DNA from: Gammaproteobacteria bacterium
GTDB taxonomy: Bacteria > Pseudomonadota > Gammaproteobacteria > Steroidobacterales > Rariloculaceae
Reading direction: 5' to 3'
Assembly (NCBI GenBank): GCA_003155415.1
Contig: PMCP01000067.1
Location: forward strand, 54,421 to 87,851
DNA length: 33,431 nucleotides
Shown: one piece after another, positions 21,988 to 30,554 of the stretch
Layout: each line of letters opens with the position of its first letter
Position numbering within the stretch: position 1 is the stretch's first letter
Made by a program: the position numbers and the translations under genes
Notes under the pieces: model-generated
Seen by the model: only the letters and a program-made list of their open reading frames with translations
What the model was told of the DNA's origin: nothing
The model's database searches: none

Positions 21988-23154
21988 GTGCCAACCGCCA
22001 CAATCGCCCGCCGTGGGCGCAAGCCGTTACTGTCAGCTCTGCTAGCCGCCACTCTCGCGGCCTGCGGCGCTCCGCCGCCACCGCCCGCATTTCCGCCGAC
22101 GCAAGTCGGGACGCTCGAAGTCCAGCCGCGCGAGTTGCCTCTCGCGCTCGAATACGCCGCGCAGCTGCGTGGTATCCGCGAGGTGGAGGTGCGCGCGCGC
22201 GTGTCGGGCATCCTGCTGCAACGCCGCTACGAGGAAGGCCAACCAGTGAAGGCTGGCGACCTGCTATTTCGCATAGACCCGGCGCCGTTTCGGGCCGACG
22301 TGGATCGCGCGCGCGCGCAGGTGGGTGTGCAACAGGCGAGCCTGCAGCAGACGCGCCGTGATCACGAGCGGATTCTGACGCTGTTCGATCAGAAACTCGT
22401 GAGTCAGCGCGACCGCGATACGGCCGTCGCGGCGTTCGAGAGCGCGCAGGCGGCTGTAGCGGCCACCGACGCAGCGTTGAAGACCGCCGAGCTTTCGCTG
22501 TCGTACACCGACGTTCGCGCACCGATCAGCGGGCTTACGAGTCGCGAGGCGCGCTCCGAAGGCAGTCTCGTGACGGCCGGTGACGACACCGCGCTTCTGA
22601 CGCACATCGTTCAGGCGGACCGCCTGTACGTAGAGCTGTCGTTGCCGGAAGGCGATGCCGAGCTCGTACGCGCCGCAAGCGCCGCGCGCTCGGGCAACAT
22701 CGTCGTTCGCGTCGTTGATGCGCGCGGTGCGCAAATCGGTCCCGATGCGGCAATCGAGTTCATTGCGCCGCGTGTCGACGATTCGACCGGCACGGTCGGT
22801 GTGCGTGCTCTGCTGAACAACGCAGGTGACGTGCTGCGGCCAGGTCGTGTCGTGCGTGTCCGAGTCGACGGAGTCAACGTGCCGAGTTCGCTAGTAATCC
22901 CGAAGCGCGCTCTCATGCACGGGGCTCAGGGCGCCTTCGTCTGGGTCGTGGGCGCCGGGGAGCAGGTAGCCGTGCGGCCCGTGGAACTCGGCACATCCTC
23001 CGGCAATGATGTCGTGATCGCTAAGGGGCTCTCAGCCGGCGACCGCGTCGTCGTCGACGGAATACTCAAGGTTCAGCCCGGCGCTGCCGTTAGCGCGACG
23101 CCCATCGCGTTGGATGCTGTGCCGAGATCGAACCCGGTAGCGGTCGCGCCGTGA
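21988..23154 (+). CDS. RND efflux periplasmic adaptor lipoprotein (AcrA/MexA family)
   Basis: This membrane-fusion protein bridges an RND pump and an outer-membrane channel. The frame is open from 21613, but the real start is the GTG at 21988, with GGAG about 9 bases upstream. It gives a lipoprotein signal ending LAAC (Cys 26). The 388-residue protein has the lipoyl/HlyD halves (VRARVSGILLQRRYEEGQPVKAGDLLFRIDPAPF and LSYTDVRAPISGLTSREARSEGSLVTAGD). These flank an alpha-helical hairpin (FRADVDRARAQVGVQQASLQQTRRDHERILTLFDQKLVS) that contacts the channel. Beta-barrel and membrane-proximal domains (VIPKRALMHGAQGAFVWVV) follow. Its stop overlaps the pump start as GTGA, so expression is coupled. 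Substrates are unknown; multidrug or toxic organic efflux is typical. Confidence 0.94.
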   Translation: MPTATIARRGRKPLLSALLAATLAACGAPPPPPAFPPTQVGTLEVQPRELPLALEYAAQLRGIREVEVRARVSGILLQRRYEEGQPVKAGDLLFRIDPAPFRADVDRARAQVGVQQASLQQTRRDHERILTLFDQKLVSQRDRDTAVAAFESAQAAVAATDAALKTAELSLSYTDVRAPISGLTSREARSEGSLVTAGDDTALLTHIVQADRLYVELSLPEGDAELVRAASAARSGNIVVRVVDARGAQIGPDAAIEFIAPRVDDSTGTVGVRALLNNAGDVLRPGRVVRVRVDGVNVPSSLVIPKRALMHGAQGAFVWVVGAGEQVAVRPVELGTSSGNDVVIAKGLSAGDRVVVDGILKVQPGAAVSATPIALDAVPRSNPVAVAP

Positions 23155-26100
23155 TCTCGAACTTCTTCATCGACCGGCCGCTGTTCGCGACGGTGGTCTC
23201 GGCGTTCATCGTGATCGCAGGTATAGCGGCGTTTCGCGAGCTGCCAGTTGCGATGTACCCGAACGTCGCGCCGCCTCAGATCGCTGTGAGCACGGTCTAC
23301 CCCGGGGCAAGCGCCGATGTAATCGCGGAAACGGTCGCGGCGCCGCTCGAGCAGGCGCTGAACGGCGTTGAGAACATGTTGTACATGCGCTCAGGCAGTT
23401 CCTCGACTGGCTCGCTCCAGATCGCGCTGACATTTGCCGTTGGCACGAACCCCGACCTGTCCATGATCAATGTGCAGAACCGGGTGCAGAGCGCGGTGCA
23501 GCTCTTGCCGGAAGAAGTGCGCCGGCAGGGTGTGACCGTGCAAAAGTCACTGCCAAGCTTTCTGATGATCTTAAGTTTTGATTCCCCCGATGGACGTTAC
23601 GACAATCTGTTCGTTTCGAACTACGCCTCACTGAACGTAATCGACGAGATACGCCGCATTCCGGGCATGGGCAACGTCCAAGTGTTCGGGGCGCGCGACT
23701 ACTCGATCCGGATCTGGCTGAAGCCCGACCGCCTCGCGGAGCTCGGTCTCACGCCGGCCGATGTCGCGGCGGCGGTGCGCGAGCAGAACACTCAGTCGGC
23801 CGCCGGCCGCCTCGGTGACGAGCCGACCACGGACCGCATCGACCTCACGCTCAGTGTCACAACGCAGGCGCGACTCGCGAACCCCGAAGAGTTCGAACGC
23901 ATCATCGTGCGGGTCGGCGACAACGGCGAGATCGTGCGCTTGAAGGACGTCGCGCGCGTCGAGCTCGGCGCGCGCGACTACACGTTCGGCCTCACGCGAA
24001 AGGGCCGGCCGGTTACCGGCGCTGCCCTGCAACTCGCACCCAACGCGAACGCACTGCAAGTCTCCGCTGCGGTGTACGCGAAGATGGCAGAGCTTGGCGC
24101 CAAGTTTCCGGCGGGCCTCACGTGGTCGATTCCGTACGACACGAGCAAATACGTGCGTACGTCAATGCGCGAAGTCGCGTACACGTTTTTCGAGGCGCTC
24201 GTGCTGGTGTTCTTCGTGGTGTGGGTCTTCCTCCACAACCTGCGAGCGACCGTGATTCCGTCGGTGGCGGTGCCCGTGTCGCTGGTAGGCACGTTTGCCG
24301 GCATGTATCTGCTCGGCTTCTCGATCAACTCGCTGACCCTTTTCGGCATGGTGCTTGCGATTGGAATCGTCGTTGACGACGCAATCGTCGTGCTCGAGAA
24401 CGTCGAGCGGCACATGCGCGACGATCACGTGAGCGCGCGTGACGCAACGCGACGCGCGATGGGTGAAGTCAGCCGGCCCGTGATCGCTATCGTGCTGGTG
24501 CTGAATGCAGTGTTCCTGCCGGTAGCGTTCCTGGGCGGACTCGTGGGCGAGATGTACCGCCAATTCGCGATCACGATTGCAGTGTCTGTCACGATCTCGG
24601 GTTTCGTTGCGCTGACGCTCACTCCCGCGATGTGCGCGCTGTTGCTGAAGACGGGTGAGGTCGAGCCCACCGGTTTGCTGGCGCGTTTCGACGCAGGGTT
24701 CCTAAAGCTTACCCGTCTATATGTGGGCGGCGTGCGATGGACGATGCGCCATGGAGGCATCGCCCTGGCCGCGATGGCCCTCATGGGCGTCGCGATCTGG
24801 TTGCTCGCACGCGCGACGCCGAGCGCGCTGGCGCCAAGCGAGGATCAGGGCTATGTGATCGCAATTGCGGCGTTGCCGCCGGCGGCGTCGCTACAGCGCA
24901 CGCGCGCCGCGCTCGCGGAGTTCGACAAAGCGGCGTTCGCGCACCCGGCGTTTGACGACAACATCACGGTTGACGGTCTCGACGTGCAGACGAACGGCCA
25001 GCGCAGCAACGCGGGCGTGGCCTTTGTCTTGCTAAAGGACTGGTCAGAGCGCCGCGATCCGTCTCTGTCGGCCGACGCCGTGACCGGTGCGCTATTCGGG
25101 GCGACGGCGGGCATCAAGGACGCCTTCATCTTTCCCGTATCGCCGCCCGCCGTAGAAGGCATGTCGAATACCGGCGGCCTCGAGGGGTTCGTTCAGTCGC
25201 GCAGCAACGATTACGTGGCGCTCGAGCAGGCCACGCACACGTTAGTTGCTGCGGCTGCGAAGCGCCCCGAGCTCCAGGGTGTCGGCACGACCTACTCCGC
25301 GCAAGTTCCGCGTGTGAACGTCGCGCTCGACATCGAGAAGGCAAAACTTCTGCGCGTGAACCTGAACGACGTGAATCTCGCGTTGCAAAGCACGTTCGGT
25401 GCGCTCTACGTCAACGATTTCAACCGCGACGGCCGCGTGTATCGCGTGCTGATGCAATCGGACGCCAAGTTCCGAGCGCATCCGGAAGATCTGCGCAATG
25501 TATCCGTGCGCTCGGCGGACGGCTCGATGATTCCTCTGACGGCAATCGCTACCGTACGCGAAATCACTGGACCGGACTCGATCGAACGTTTCAATCTGTT
25601 CCCCTCTGCGCGATTGTTCGGTGGGCCAGCGCCCGGCTACAGCTCGGGCCAAGCACTGGCAGCCATGGAAGATCTGGCCACGAAAGTGCTTCCCGACGGT
25701 TACTCGCTGGCGTGGTCAGGCGAGTCGTATCAGGAGAAAACCAGCGGCCAAAACACGCTCGGCATCTTCGGGCTCGCCGTGCTCATGGTGTTCCTGATTC
25801 TCGCTGCGCAGTACGAAAGGATCAGCTTGCCGTTCGCCGTGATACTTGCAGTGCCGTTCGCGGTGTTCGGCGCGTTTCTCGCGGTGTGGCTGCGCGGCCT
25901 CTACAACGATCTGTACCTGCAGATCGGGCTCGTCACGCTCGTGGGGCTTGCGGCAAAAAATGCGATTCTGATCGTCGAATTTGCGTCGCACATGAACCGG
26001 GAGGAGGGCAAATCGCTGACAGAAGCGGCGATCGAGGCGGCACGCCTGCGCTTCCGGCCCATCGTCATGACTTCGCTGGCGTTCATCCTGGGCGTGTTGC

Positions 26101-26288
26101 CACTGGCGCTCTCGACGGGTGCAGGCGCCGGCAGCCGTCACTCGATCGGCACTGGCGTGATAGGTGGCATGCTCGCCGCCACATTCGTCGCGGTGCTGTT
26201 CATTCCATCGTTCTTCATCTGGACTTCGCGCATCGGTGATGTCGTGCGCCGCCGTTTTGGCGGAGGCCGCGCGTCGCCACGGCCTTAG
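23151..26288 (+). CDS. RND multidrug efflux pump, AcrB/MexB (HAE1) family
   Basis: This 1045-residue inner-membrane transporter exchanges protons for hydrophobic or amphiphilic substrates. It starts with GTG, overlapping the adaptor stop by four bases (GTGA). The protein opens ISNFFIDRPLFATVVSAFIVIAG and has the duplicated 6-TM plus porter-domain architecture. The proton-relay pair in TM4 is present (GIVVDDAIVVLENVER, Asp 409-410), as is the TM10 lysine in LVGLAAKNAILIVEF (Lys 936). Conserved porter blocks include AVQLLPEEVRRQGVTVQKS and GMGNVQVFGARDYSIRIWL. Length is the family norm. No outer-membrane factor gene follows, so a TolC-type channel must be borrowed. The acyl-CoA dehydrogenase begins 12 bases later, which is unusual for a pump operon. 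Confidence 0.96.
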   Translation: MISNFFIDRPLFATVVSAFIVIAGIAAFRELPVAMYPNVAPPQIAVSTVYPGASADVIAETVAAPLEQALNGVENMLYMRSGSSSTGSLQIALTFAVGTNPDLSMINVQNRVQSAVQLLPEEVRRQGVTVQKSLPSFLMILSFDSPDGRYDNLFVSNYASLNVIDEIRRIPGMGNVQVFGARDYSIRIWLKPDRLAELGLTPADVAAAVREQNTQSAAGRLGDEPTTDRIDLTLSVTTQARLANPEEFERIIVRVGDNGEIVRLKDVARVELGARDYTFGLTRKGRPVTGAALQLAPNANALQVSAAVYAKMAELGAKFPAGLTWSIPYDTSKYVRTSMREVAYTFFEALVLVFFVVWVFLHNLRATVIPSVAVPVSLVGTFAGMYLLGFSINSLTLFGMVLAIGIVVDDAIVVLENVERHMRDDHVSARDATRRAMGEVSRPVIAIVLVLNAVFLPVAFLGGLVGEMYRQFAITIAVSVTISGFVALTLTPAMCALLLKTGEVEPTGLLARFDAGFLKLTRLYVGGVRWTMRHGGIALAAMALMGVAIWLLARATPSALAPSEDQGYVIAIAALPPAASLQRTRAALAEFDKAAFAHPAFDDNITVDGLDVQTNGQRSNAGVAFVLLKDWSERRDPSLSADAVTGALFGATAGIKDAFIFPVSPPAVEGMSNTGGLEGFVQSRSNDYVALEQATHTLVAAAAKRPELQGVGTTYSAQVPRVNVALDIEKAKLLRVNLNDVNLALQSTFGALYVNDFNRDGRVYRVLMQSDAKFRAHPEDLRNVSVRSADGSMIPLTAIATVREITGPDSIERFNLFPSARLFGGPAPGYSSGQALAAMEDLATKVLPDGYSLAWSGESYQEKTSGQNTLGIFGLAVLMVFLILAAQYERISLPFAVILAVPFAVFGAFLAVWLRGLYNDLYLQIGLVTLVGLAAKNAILIVEFASHMNREEGKSLTEAAIEAARLRFRPIVMTSLAFILGVLPLALSTGAGAGSRHSIGTGVIGGMLAATFVAVLFIPSFFIWTSRIGDVVRRRFGGGRASPRP

Positions 26289-26300
26289 AAGGGGCGAATC

Positions 26301-27452
26301 ATGACCGCCGAGTTTGCCGAGATTCGCGAAGCCGTCGCGCGCCTCTGCGCCGACTTCCCGGGACGCTATTGGCGTGAACGAGATCGGGTCCGGGCGTATC
26401 CGAAGGAGTTCGTCGACGCACTGGCTGATTCCGGTTTCCTTGCGGTGCTGATCCCAGAGGAATACGGCGGGTCGGGGCTGGGTGTTCGGGCCGCGAGCGC
26501 CGTGCTCGAGGAAGTACATCGCTCCGGCTGTAACGGTGCCGCGTGTCACGCGCAGATGTACACGATGGGCACGCTGTTGAAGCACGGCAGCGACGCGCAG
26601 AAACGCCAATACTTGCCGCAGATCGCTTCGGGTGGGCTGCGGCTGCAGGCGTTCGGCGTCACGGAGCCTACGAGTGGCACCGATACGACGCGCATTCGCA
26701 CAACGGCCGTGCGCGATGGTGACTTCTACCGCGTTAGCGGCCAAAAGGTATTCATCTCACGCACCGAGCACTCGGATCTCATGCTGCTGCTCGCGCGTAC
26801 GACGCCGCGCGATCGGGTGGCGAAGCCAACGGACGGGATGTCCGTGTTCATCGTCGACTTGCGCACTGCCGTCGGCAATGGCCTCACGATCAAGCCTCTT
26901 GCGACGATGATGAATCACGCGACGACGGAGCTCTTCTTCGACAACCTCGCGGTGCCGGCAGAGAACCTCGTGGGACTGGAGGGCAAGGGCTTCGGCTACA
27001 TACTGGACAGCATGAACGTCGAACGCATCCTGATCGCTTCCGAGTGTATCGGCGATGCGCGCTGGTTCATCGCGAAGGCCACGGCATACGCAACGGAGCG
27101 GCAGGTATTCGGTCGGCCAATCGGCCAGAACCAGGGCATCCAGTTTCCGATCGCGCGCTCCTACGCGCAAACCGAGGCTGCGGCGCTAATGGTGCAGAAA
27201 GCGGCCGCATTGTTCGACGGAGGCGAGAAGTGCGGCGCCGAAGCCAACATGGCCAAGATGCTCGCCGCCGACGCATCGAAGGAAGCCGCCGACGTCTGCG
27301 TCCAGACACACGGCGGTTACGGTTTCGCGGAGGAATACGACGTCGAGCGCAAGTTCCGCGAGACGCGCCTCTACCAGGTTGCGCCCGTCTCCACGAACCT
27401 GATCCTCTCCTACATCGGCACGCACGTCCTCGGCATGCCGAAATCCTTTTAG
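26301..27452 (+). CDS. Acyl-CoA dehydrogenase family flavoprotein
   Basis: This 383-residue FAD enzyme catalyses alpha,beta-dehydrogenation of an acyl-CoA or acyl carrier. Signatures present: IPEEYGGSGLG (about 51-61), QAFGVTEPTSGTDTT and KVFISRTEHSDLMLLLART for the flavin- and acyl-binding central sheet, then ERQVFGRPIGQNQGIQFPIA and THGGYGFAEEYDVERKFRETR. At the position of the medium-chain enzyme's catalytic Glu 376 (YEGT) it has VAPVST, with proline 362. A glutamate stands at residue 241 in MNVERILIASECIG, the helix-G position used by isovaleryl- and long-chain-CoA dehydrogenases. AAGGGGC precedes the ATG. It follows the pump by 12 bases and is probably co-transcribed. A short or branched acyl substrate is plausible; none is proven. 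Confidence 0.93.
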   Translation: MTAEFAEIREAVARLCADFPGRYWRERDRVRAYPKEFVDALADSGFLAVLIPEEYGGSGLGVRAASAVLEEVHRSGCNGAACHAQMYTMGTLLKHGSDAQKRQYLPQIASGGLRLQAFGVTEPTSGTDTTRIRTTAVRDGDFYRVSGQKVFISRTEHSDLMLLLARTTPRDRVAKPTDGMSVFIVDLRTAVGNGLTIKPLATMMNHATTELFFDNLAVPAENLVGLEGKGFGYILDSMNVERILIASECIGDARWFIAKATAYATERQVFGRPIGQNQGIQFPIARSYAQTEAAALMVQKAAALFDGGEKCGAEANMAKMLAADASKEAADVCVQTHGGYGFAEEYDVERKFRETRLYQVAPVSTNLILSYIGTHVLGMPKSF

Positions 27453-27498
27453 AAGAAGCACCCCACGCCGCCGTGCACCGCGCCGGAGTGTGACCAAC

Positions 27499-28299
27499 CT
27501 AATTCGCAGAGCACGGCGTGGGATTGCGCTTCGAAGCGTCCCGTTCGCGTTTGAACTGCACCGTGCGTACCCAGTGCCCCGTCAGGTACTTCGGATCAGC
27601 GACGAACAGCTGCACCACGAGGTACTGGTTGCCGTCGTCCTCGACGACGAGGTTGTAGTACTCCGTCATGAAGGCGTTCTCGCTGAACGGCACACCGTTC
27701 TTGCGCAGATATCCGGCACGCAGATTGCTCGTGTCGACGCGCAGCACGCCCGCGCGCTTGATTTGCCCAAGCGACGTCGGCCCCGGGTAGAACTGCTCCG
27801 TCGTGCCAGAAAACTGCCACGAGGCGTTCGACCACCCCTGCCAGCTGCGCGCGCCTTGCGCGTCGCGCTGGTTGAAATGGAACAGCCGCGTCTGCATGCC
27901 CGTATCGATGTCGAGCTTCAGCGTGTTGTCGTCCTGCCAGCTGATTTGCAGGCGACTCGGCAGCCGCATGATCGAAGGCGCCGAGTAGCCTTTGCATTCC
28001 TCACCCGCCGCCTGGTCGCGCGCTGGATCCCAACCGTCGGCCGCGCGCTTGCCTTCCGCATTCAGCGGGATGTACGAGTAGTCGCCCTTCGCGGGCGTGA
28101 TCATGCGGTACACCCAGTCGTCGGTGATCAACGAAACCCAGTTACCGACAATGTCGATGGGTGCGCCCGCGCGCGGAGCAGGGGGCGGCCGTGGCGTCGT
28201 CGCACGTTGAGCTTGTGCTTGTGTGTGGTGGGACGGAACGACGCAGGCAGCGAGCGCCGCGCTCAACATGACTCCGAGTGTCTTCGTTCGCGTGATCAC
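27499..28299 (-). CDS. Exported protein of unknown function, partner of the MBL-like protein
   Basis: This 266-residue protein has an N-terminal leader with a possible lipobox (LAAC) and a Pro-rich linker (TTPRPPPAPRAG). I recognise the body only as a recurring uncharacterised exported family: GNWVSLITDDWVYRMITPAKGDYSYIPLNAEGKRAADGWDP, then RLQISWQDDNTLKLDIDTGMQTRLFHF. It starts with GTG at 28299, overlapping the stop of the MBL-like gene as GTGA, so the two are translationally coupled. A beta-rich periplasmic fold is suggested by the alternating polar/hydrophobic pattern. The start could be internal (an ATG ten residues in), but the coupling favours the GTG. No catalytic motif is evident. 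It is convergent with the acyl-CoA dehydrogenase. Confidence 0.8.
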   Translation of the reverse strand: MITRTKTLGVMLSAALAACVVPSHHTQAQAQRATTPRPPPAPRAGAPIDIVGNWVSLITDDWVYRMITPAKGDYSYIPLNAEGKRAADGWDPARDQAAGEECKGYSAPSIMRLPSRLQISWQDDNTLKLDIDTGMQTRLFHFNQRDAQGARSWQGWSNASWQFSGTTEQFYPGPTSLGQIKRAGVLRVDTSNLRAGYLRKNGVPFSENAFMTEYYNLVVEDDGNQYLVVQLFVADPKYLTGHWVRTVQFKRERDASKRNPTPCSAN

Positions 28300-29417
28300 T
28301 TCGGGTGTTCCTTCAGACTGCGATACACGGCTGTAATGAACATGTCCGTGGTCCAGGGACCCGTTTTTGTGCCGAAGCGGCCTTCGTAGCCGAACGTAGG
28401 CCGTTTCTCGAGGACTTGTTGCAACGTGAGGCCCTGATCGATCAGAGCCTTCGTCTGGTCGCGGATGATCGTCAGCATGTCGCGGTAGTAGCCGACGTCT
28501 GCCGAATCCCCGAGACGGCCATGCGCGGGCACGATCATCGTGCCGCCCTCAGTGCGGAACTCCGGGATGGCGAGCTTCAGGATCGTGTTCAGCGCGGCAA
28601 GCACGCCGTTGATGCTGCCACCGGAGTCCACGTCGATGATCGGAAAGGTGTCGAGATTGAGCACGTCGCCGGCCGCAATGACGTCCGCGCTGCGAAAGTA
28701 GACGAAGCTGTCACCGTCCGTTACCGCGTTCGGAATATGGATGATCTGCACGCCTTCGTCATTGAAGAACGTGCTGATCTTATAGTCCGCCGTGAAGTAG
28801 GTTTCGGTCGGCAGGGCTTCGAACGGCATGCCGCGGGCTTGCATGCGATTCAGCACGTTCTCATGCGCGAGCACGGCCGCGCCGTTCGATGAGTCAGCGA
28901 TCGTGCCGGCCACGTTGCCGCCGGTGTAGGTGGTGCCCGCGGCCGCAATCTTCTCGTTGCCGCCGACCGACGGCGGCAGCGAGTTCGTGTCGATGATGTA
29001 GCGGATCGGCTTCGGCGGTGCGTGCGTATTCACCGGGAAGCGCGACCGCGTCTCCGCGCCGCCGCGCGCCGGCGTCAGCACGTCGAGAAAACCAAACGCG
29101 TTCAGCTGCGCCTGCAGATCTTGTACAGCGGCCAGAACGCGCGGGGTCGACTGCGCATTGCCGGAGTTCACGAGCATAACGCCGTCCGGGCCCACCGACG
29201 CGGTGATGTTCGTGCCGGCGCCGACTAGCATCCAGATGTTCTTGCGGACCGGCCACCAGTGCACCTCGGCCGTCGCCTCGGCGGCACGCGCTGCGGCTCT
29301 TTGAGTCTGCGCGGAGGCTGGTGTGCTCCAAACGGTTGCGGCCAAGCAGGCCGTTGCGGTCGCGGCGCATGCGGCGGCTCGGTGGCGCGTTTTGCGGCGC
29401 GTCGTCGTCGGTGCCAT
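28296..29417 (-). CDS. Exported metallo-beta-lactamase-fold protein with degenerate metal site
   Basis: This 373-residue protein has an Arg-rich leader and Ala-rich signal (to about STPASAQ, residue 37). Overall it follows periplasmic MBL-fold hydrolases: NIWMLVGAGTNITASVGPDGVMLVNSGNAQ, then the GGN-containing loop DTNSLPPSVGGNEKI (143-157), LAHENVLNRM, HIPNAVTDGDSFVYF, AAGDVLN and IVPAHGRLGD. In active members the loop reads N-T-H-x-H-x-D-H-x-GGN. Here the aligned residues are Asn 145, Leu 147, Pro 149 and Ser 150, so all four ligands are gone, and the third histidine is Val 232. Asp 251 and His 299 survive. It is probably a binding or scaffold protein rather than a hydrolase. It follows the upstream exported gene by 2 bases. 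Confidence 0.87.
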   Translation of the reverse strand: MAPTTTRRKTRHRAAACAATATACLAATVWSTPASAQTQRAAARAAEATAEVHWWPVRKNIWMLVGAGTNITASVGPDGVMLVNSGNAQSTPRVLAAVQDLQAQLNAFGFLDVLTPARGGAETRSRFPVNTHAPPKPIRYIIDTNSLPPSVGGNEKIAAAGTTYTGGNVAGTIADSSNGAAVLAHENVLNRMQARGMPFEALPTETYFTADYKISTFFNDEGVQIIHIPNAVTDGDSFVYFRSADVIAAGDVLNLDTFPIIDVDSGGSINGVLAALNTILKLAIPEFRTEGGTMIVPAHGRLGDSADVGYYRDMLTIIRDQTKALIDQGLTLQQVLEKRPTFGYEGRFGTKTGPWTTDMFITAVYRSLKEHPK

Positions 29418-29419
29418 GG

Positions 29420-30304
29420 CTAGTGGTCCCGGCGCGGTGCTTGCCGTGCCGTCGTGCGTTCTTCGCGCTCGAGCTTCTGGCGATACTCGGGGTACATCGT
29501 CTCCGCGCCGTCGAAGTACAGCGAGCGCGGCAAGCCGTAGTAATCGGAGAAGCTGTAGATCTGATCGTTCTTACCCGGTAGCCAATTCGGCACGACGCCG
29601 TCCGGGCGTACGACCTCGGTGACGACCGTGCATGGATACGGCGGCACCTGTTGCGCTAGATTCAGTCGGTACTCAGTACTGCGAATCAGCGGCTCGGTCA
29701 GATACACGGGATCGGAGGCAACGGTGACCCAGGTCAGGTAATCCTGGTTGTCGAACCGGCGGCGCATCAGGTATTCGGTCATGGTGGTCTTGTCGCTCTG
29801 CGGCACGCCGTTGCGCCTGAAGTAGTCCTCTTTCAGGTGCGTAGTCTTCACGCGCAGACGATCACCTTCCCATGTTCCGGTGGAAAACCCGCCCCAGGTA
29901 TGCGCTGCGTACTCGGGCGGATGCGGTCGGCCGTCCATGTAGATCGGCGTGTTCGTCGAGCGTAACCACTCGGTCTGAAACGCGATGATCTGGCGCGAAG
30001 CGGGATCGATCTCCTTCCACATGCGGAGGTTCGAGGGGCCCCGCTTGATGTACACGCCGGAGTGCGGTCGGCACTGCCATTCTGGCAACGACTGGATCGA
30101 TGCGTCCCAGACTTCGGCGCGCCTGATCGCCTCGCGGCTCAATGGGATGCCGACGTATTCGCCGAGATGCGGGTTGTCGCTGTTGTCTTGCGAAAGGACG
30201 ACCGGCCATTCGCCGCTGAAGTCCATCTGAGCTGCCGCTGTGTCGCACAGGCTGGCCGCGACCAGGGTGATGGCGGCGAGTGCCGTTAGGTGAAGCGCGT
30301 TCAT
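29420..30304 (-). CDS. Exported protein of unknown function (DGRxHP/WEG family)
   Basis: The open frame begins at 30349, but the ATG at 30304 is preferred: GGAG lies seven bases upstream and a clean signal peptide follows (MNALHLTALAAITLVAASLCDTAAA). The 294-residue protein starts its mature part MDFSGEWPVVLSQDN and contains IYMDGRPHPPEYAAHTWGGFSTGTWEGDRLRVKTTHLKEDY, then VPPYPCTVVTEVVRPDGVVPNWLPGKND. The DGRPHP and GTWEGD blocks match the lipoprotein at 11834-12628, so the two belong to one family. I know no function for it. It is first in a three-gene operon with the MBL-like protein and the protein at 27499. A hairpin in its leader overlaps its ribosome-binding site. Confidence 0.82.
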   Translation of the reverse strand: MNALHLTALAAITLVAASLCDTAAAQMDFSGEWPVVLSQDNSDNPHLGEYVGIPLSREAIRRAEVWDASIQSLPEWQCRPHSGVYIKRGPSNLRMWKEIDPASRQIIAFQTEWLRSTNTPIYMDGRPHPPEYAAHTWGGFSTGTWEGDRLRVKTTHLKEDYFRRNGVPQSDKTTMTEYLMRRRFDNQDYLTWVTVASDPVYLTEPLIRSTEYRLNLAQQVPPYPCTVVTEVVRPDGVVPNWLPGKNDQIYSFSDYYGLPRSLYFDGAETMYPEYRQKLEREERTTARQAPRRDH

Positions 30305-30313
30305 AGTTGTGCT

Positions 30314-30354
30314 CCAACGAGCCGAGCGGCGTCGCTGCGTGCGACGCACGTTGG
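30314..30354 (-). promoter_or_regulatory. Leader hairpin overlapping a ribosome-binding site
   Basis: The outer stem pairs 30314-30319 with 30349-30354 (CCAACG/CGTTGG). The inner perfect 7-bp stem pairs 30329-30335 with 30341-30347 (GCGTCGC/GCGACGC). On the minus-strand mRNA the 3' arm of the outer stem contains the GG of the GGAG Shine-Dalgarno (30312-30315) of the gene starting at 30304, so folding would partly mask it. Confidence 0.45.
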
Positions 30355-30554
30355 CACGGTGGACATTTCCCCCCCTTCCGTCAGCGGTTGGCTGAGCAAC
30401 GCACTGTCGGTTTCATGGTAGCCGCGGCCTATTGACCCAGCAAGCAAGTCACGAGTGGTGGACGTGGCTGATCGCAATCGCTTGACCCGCCGTCGGCGGG
30501 AGTTCGCCCATGCGCACCGATTCGACATAGCCAGATCGTGGTGCCGGCGATACC

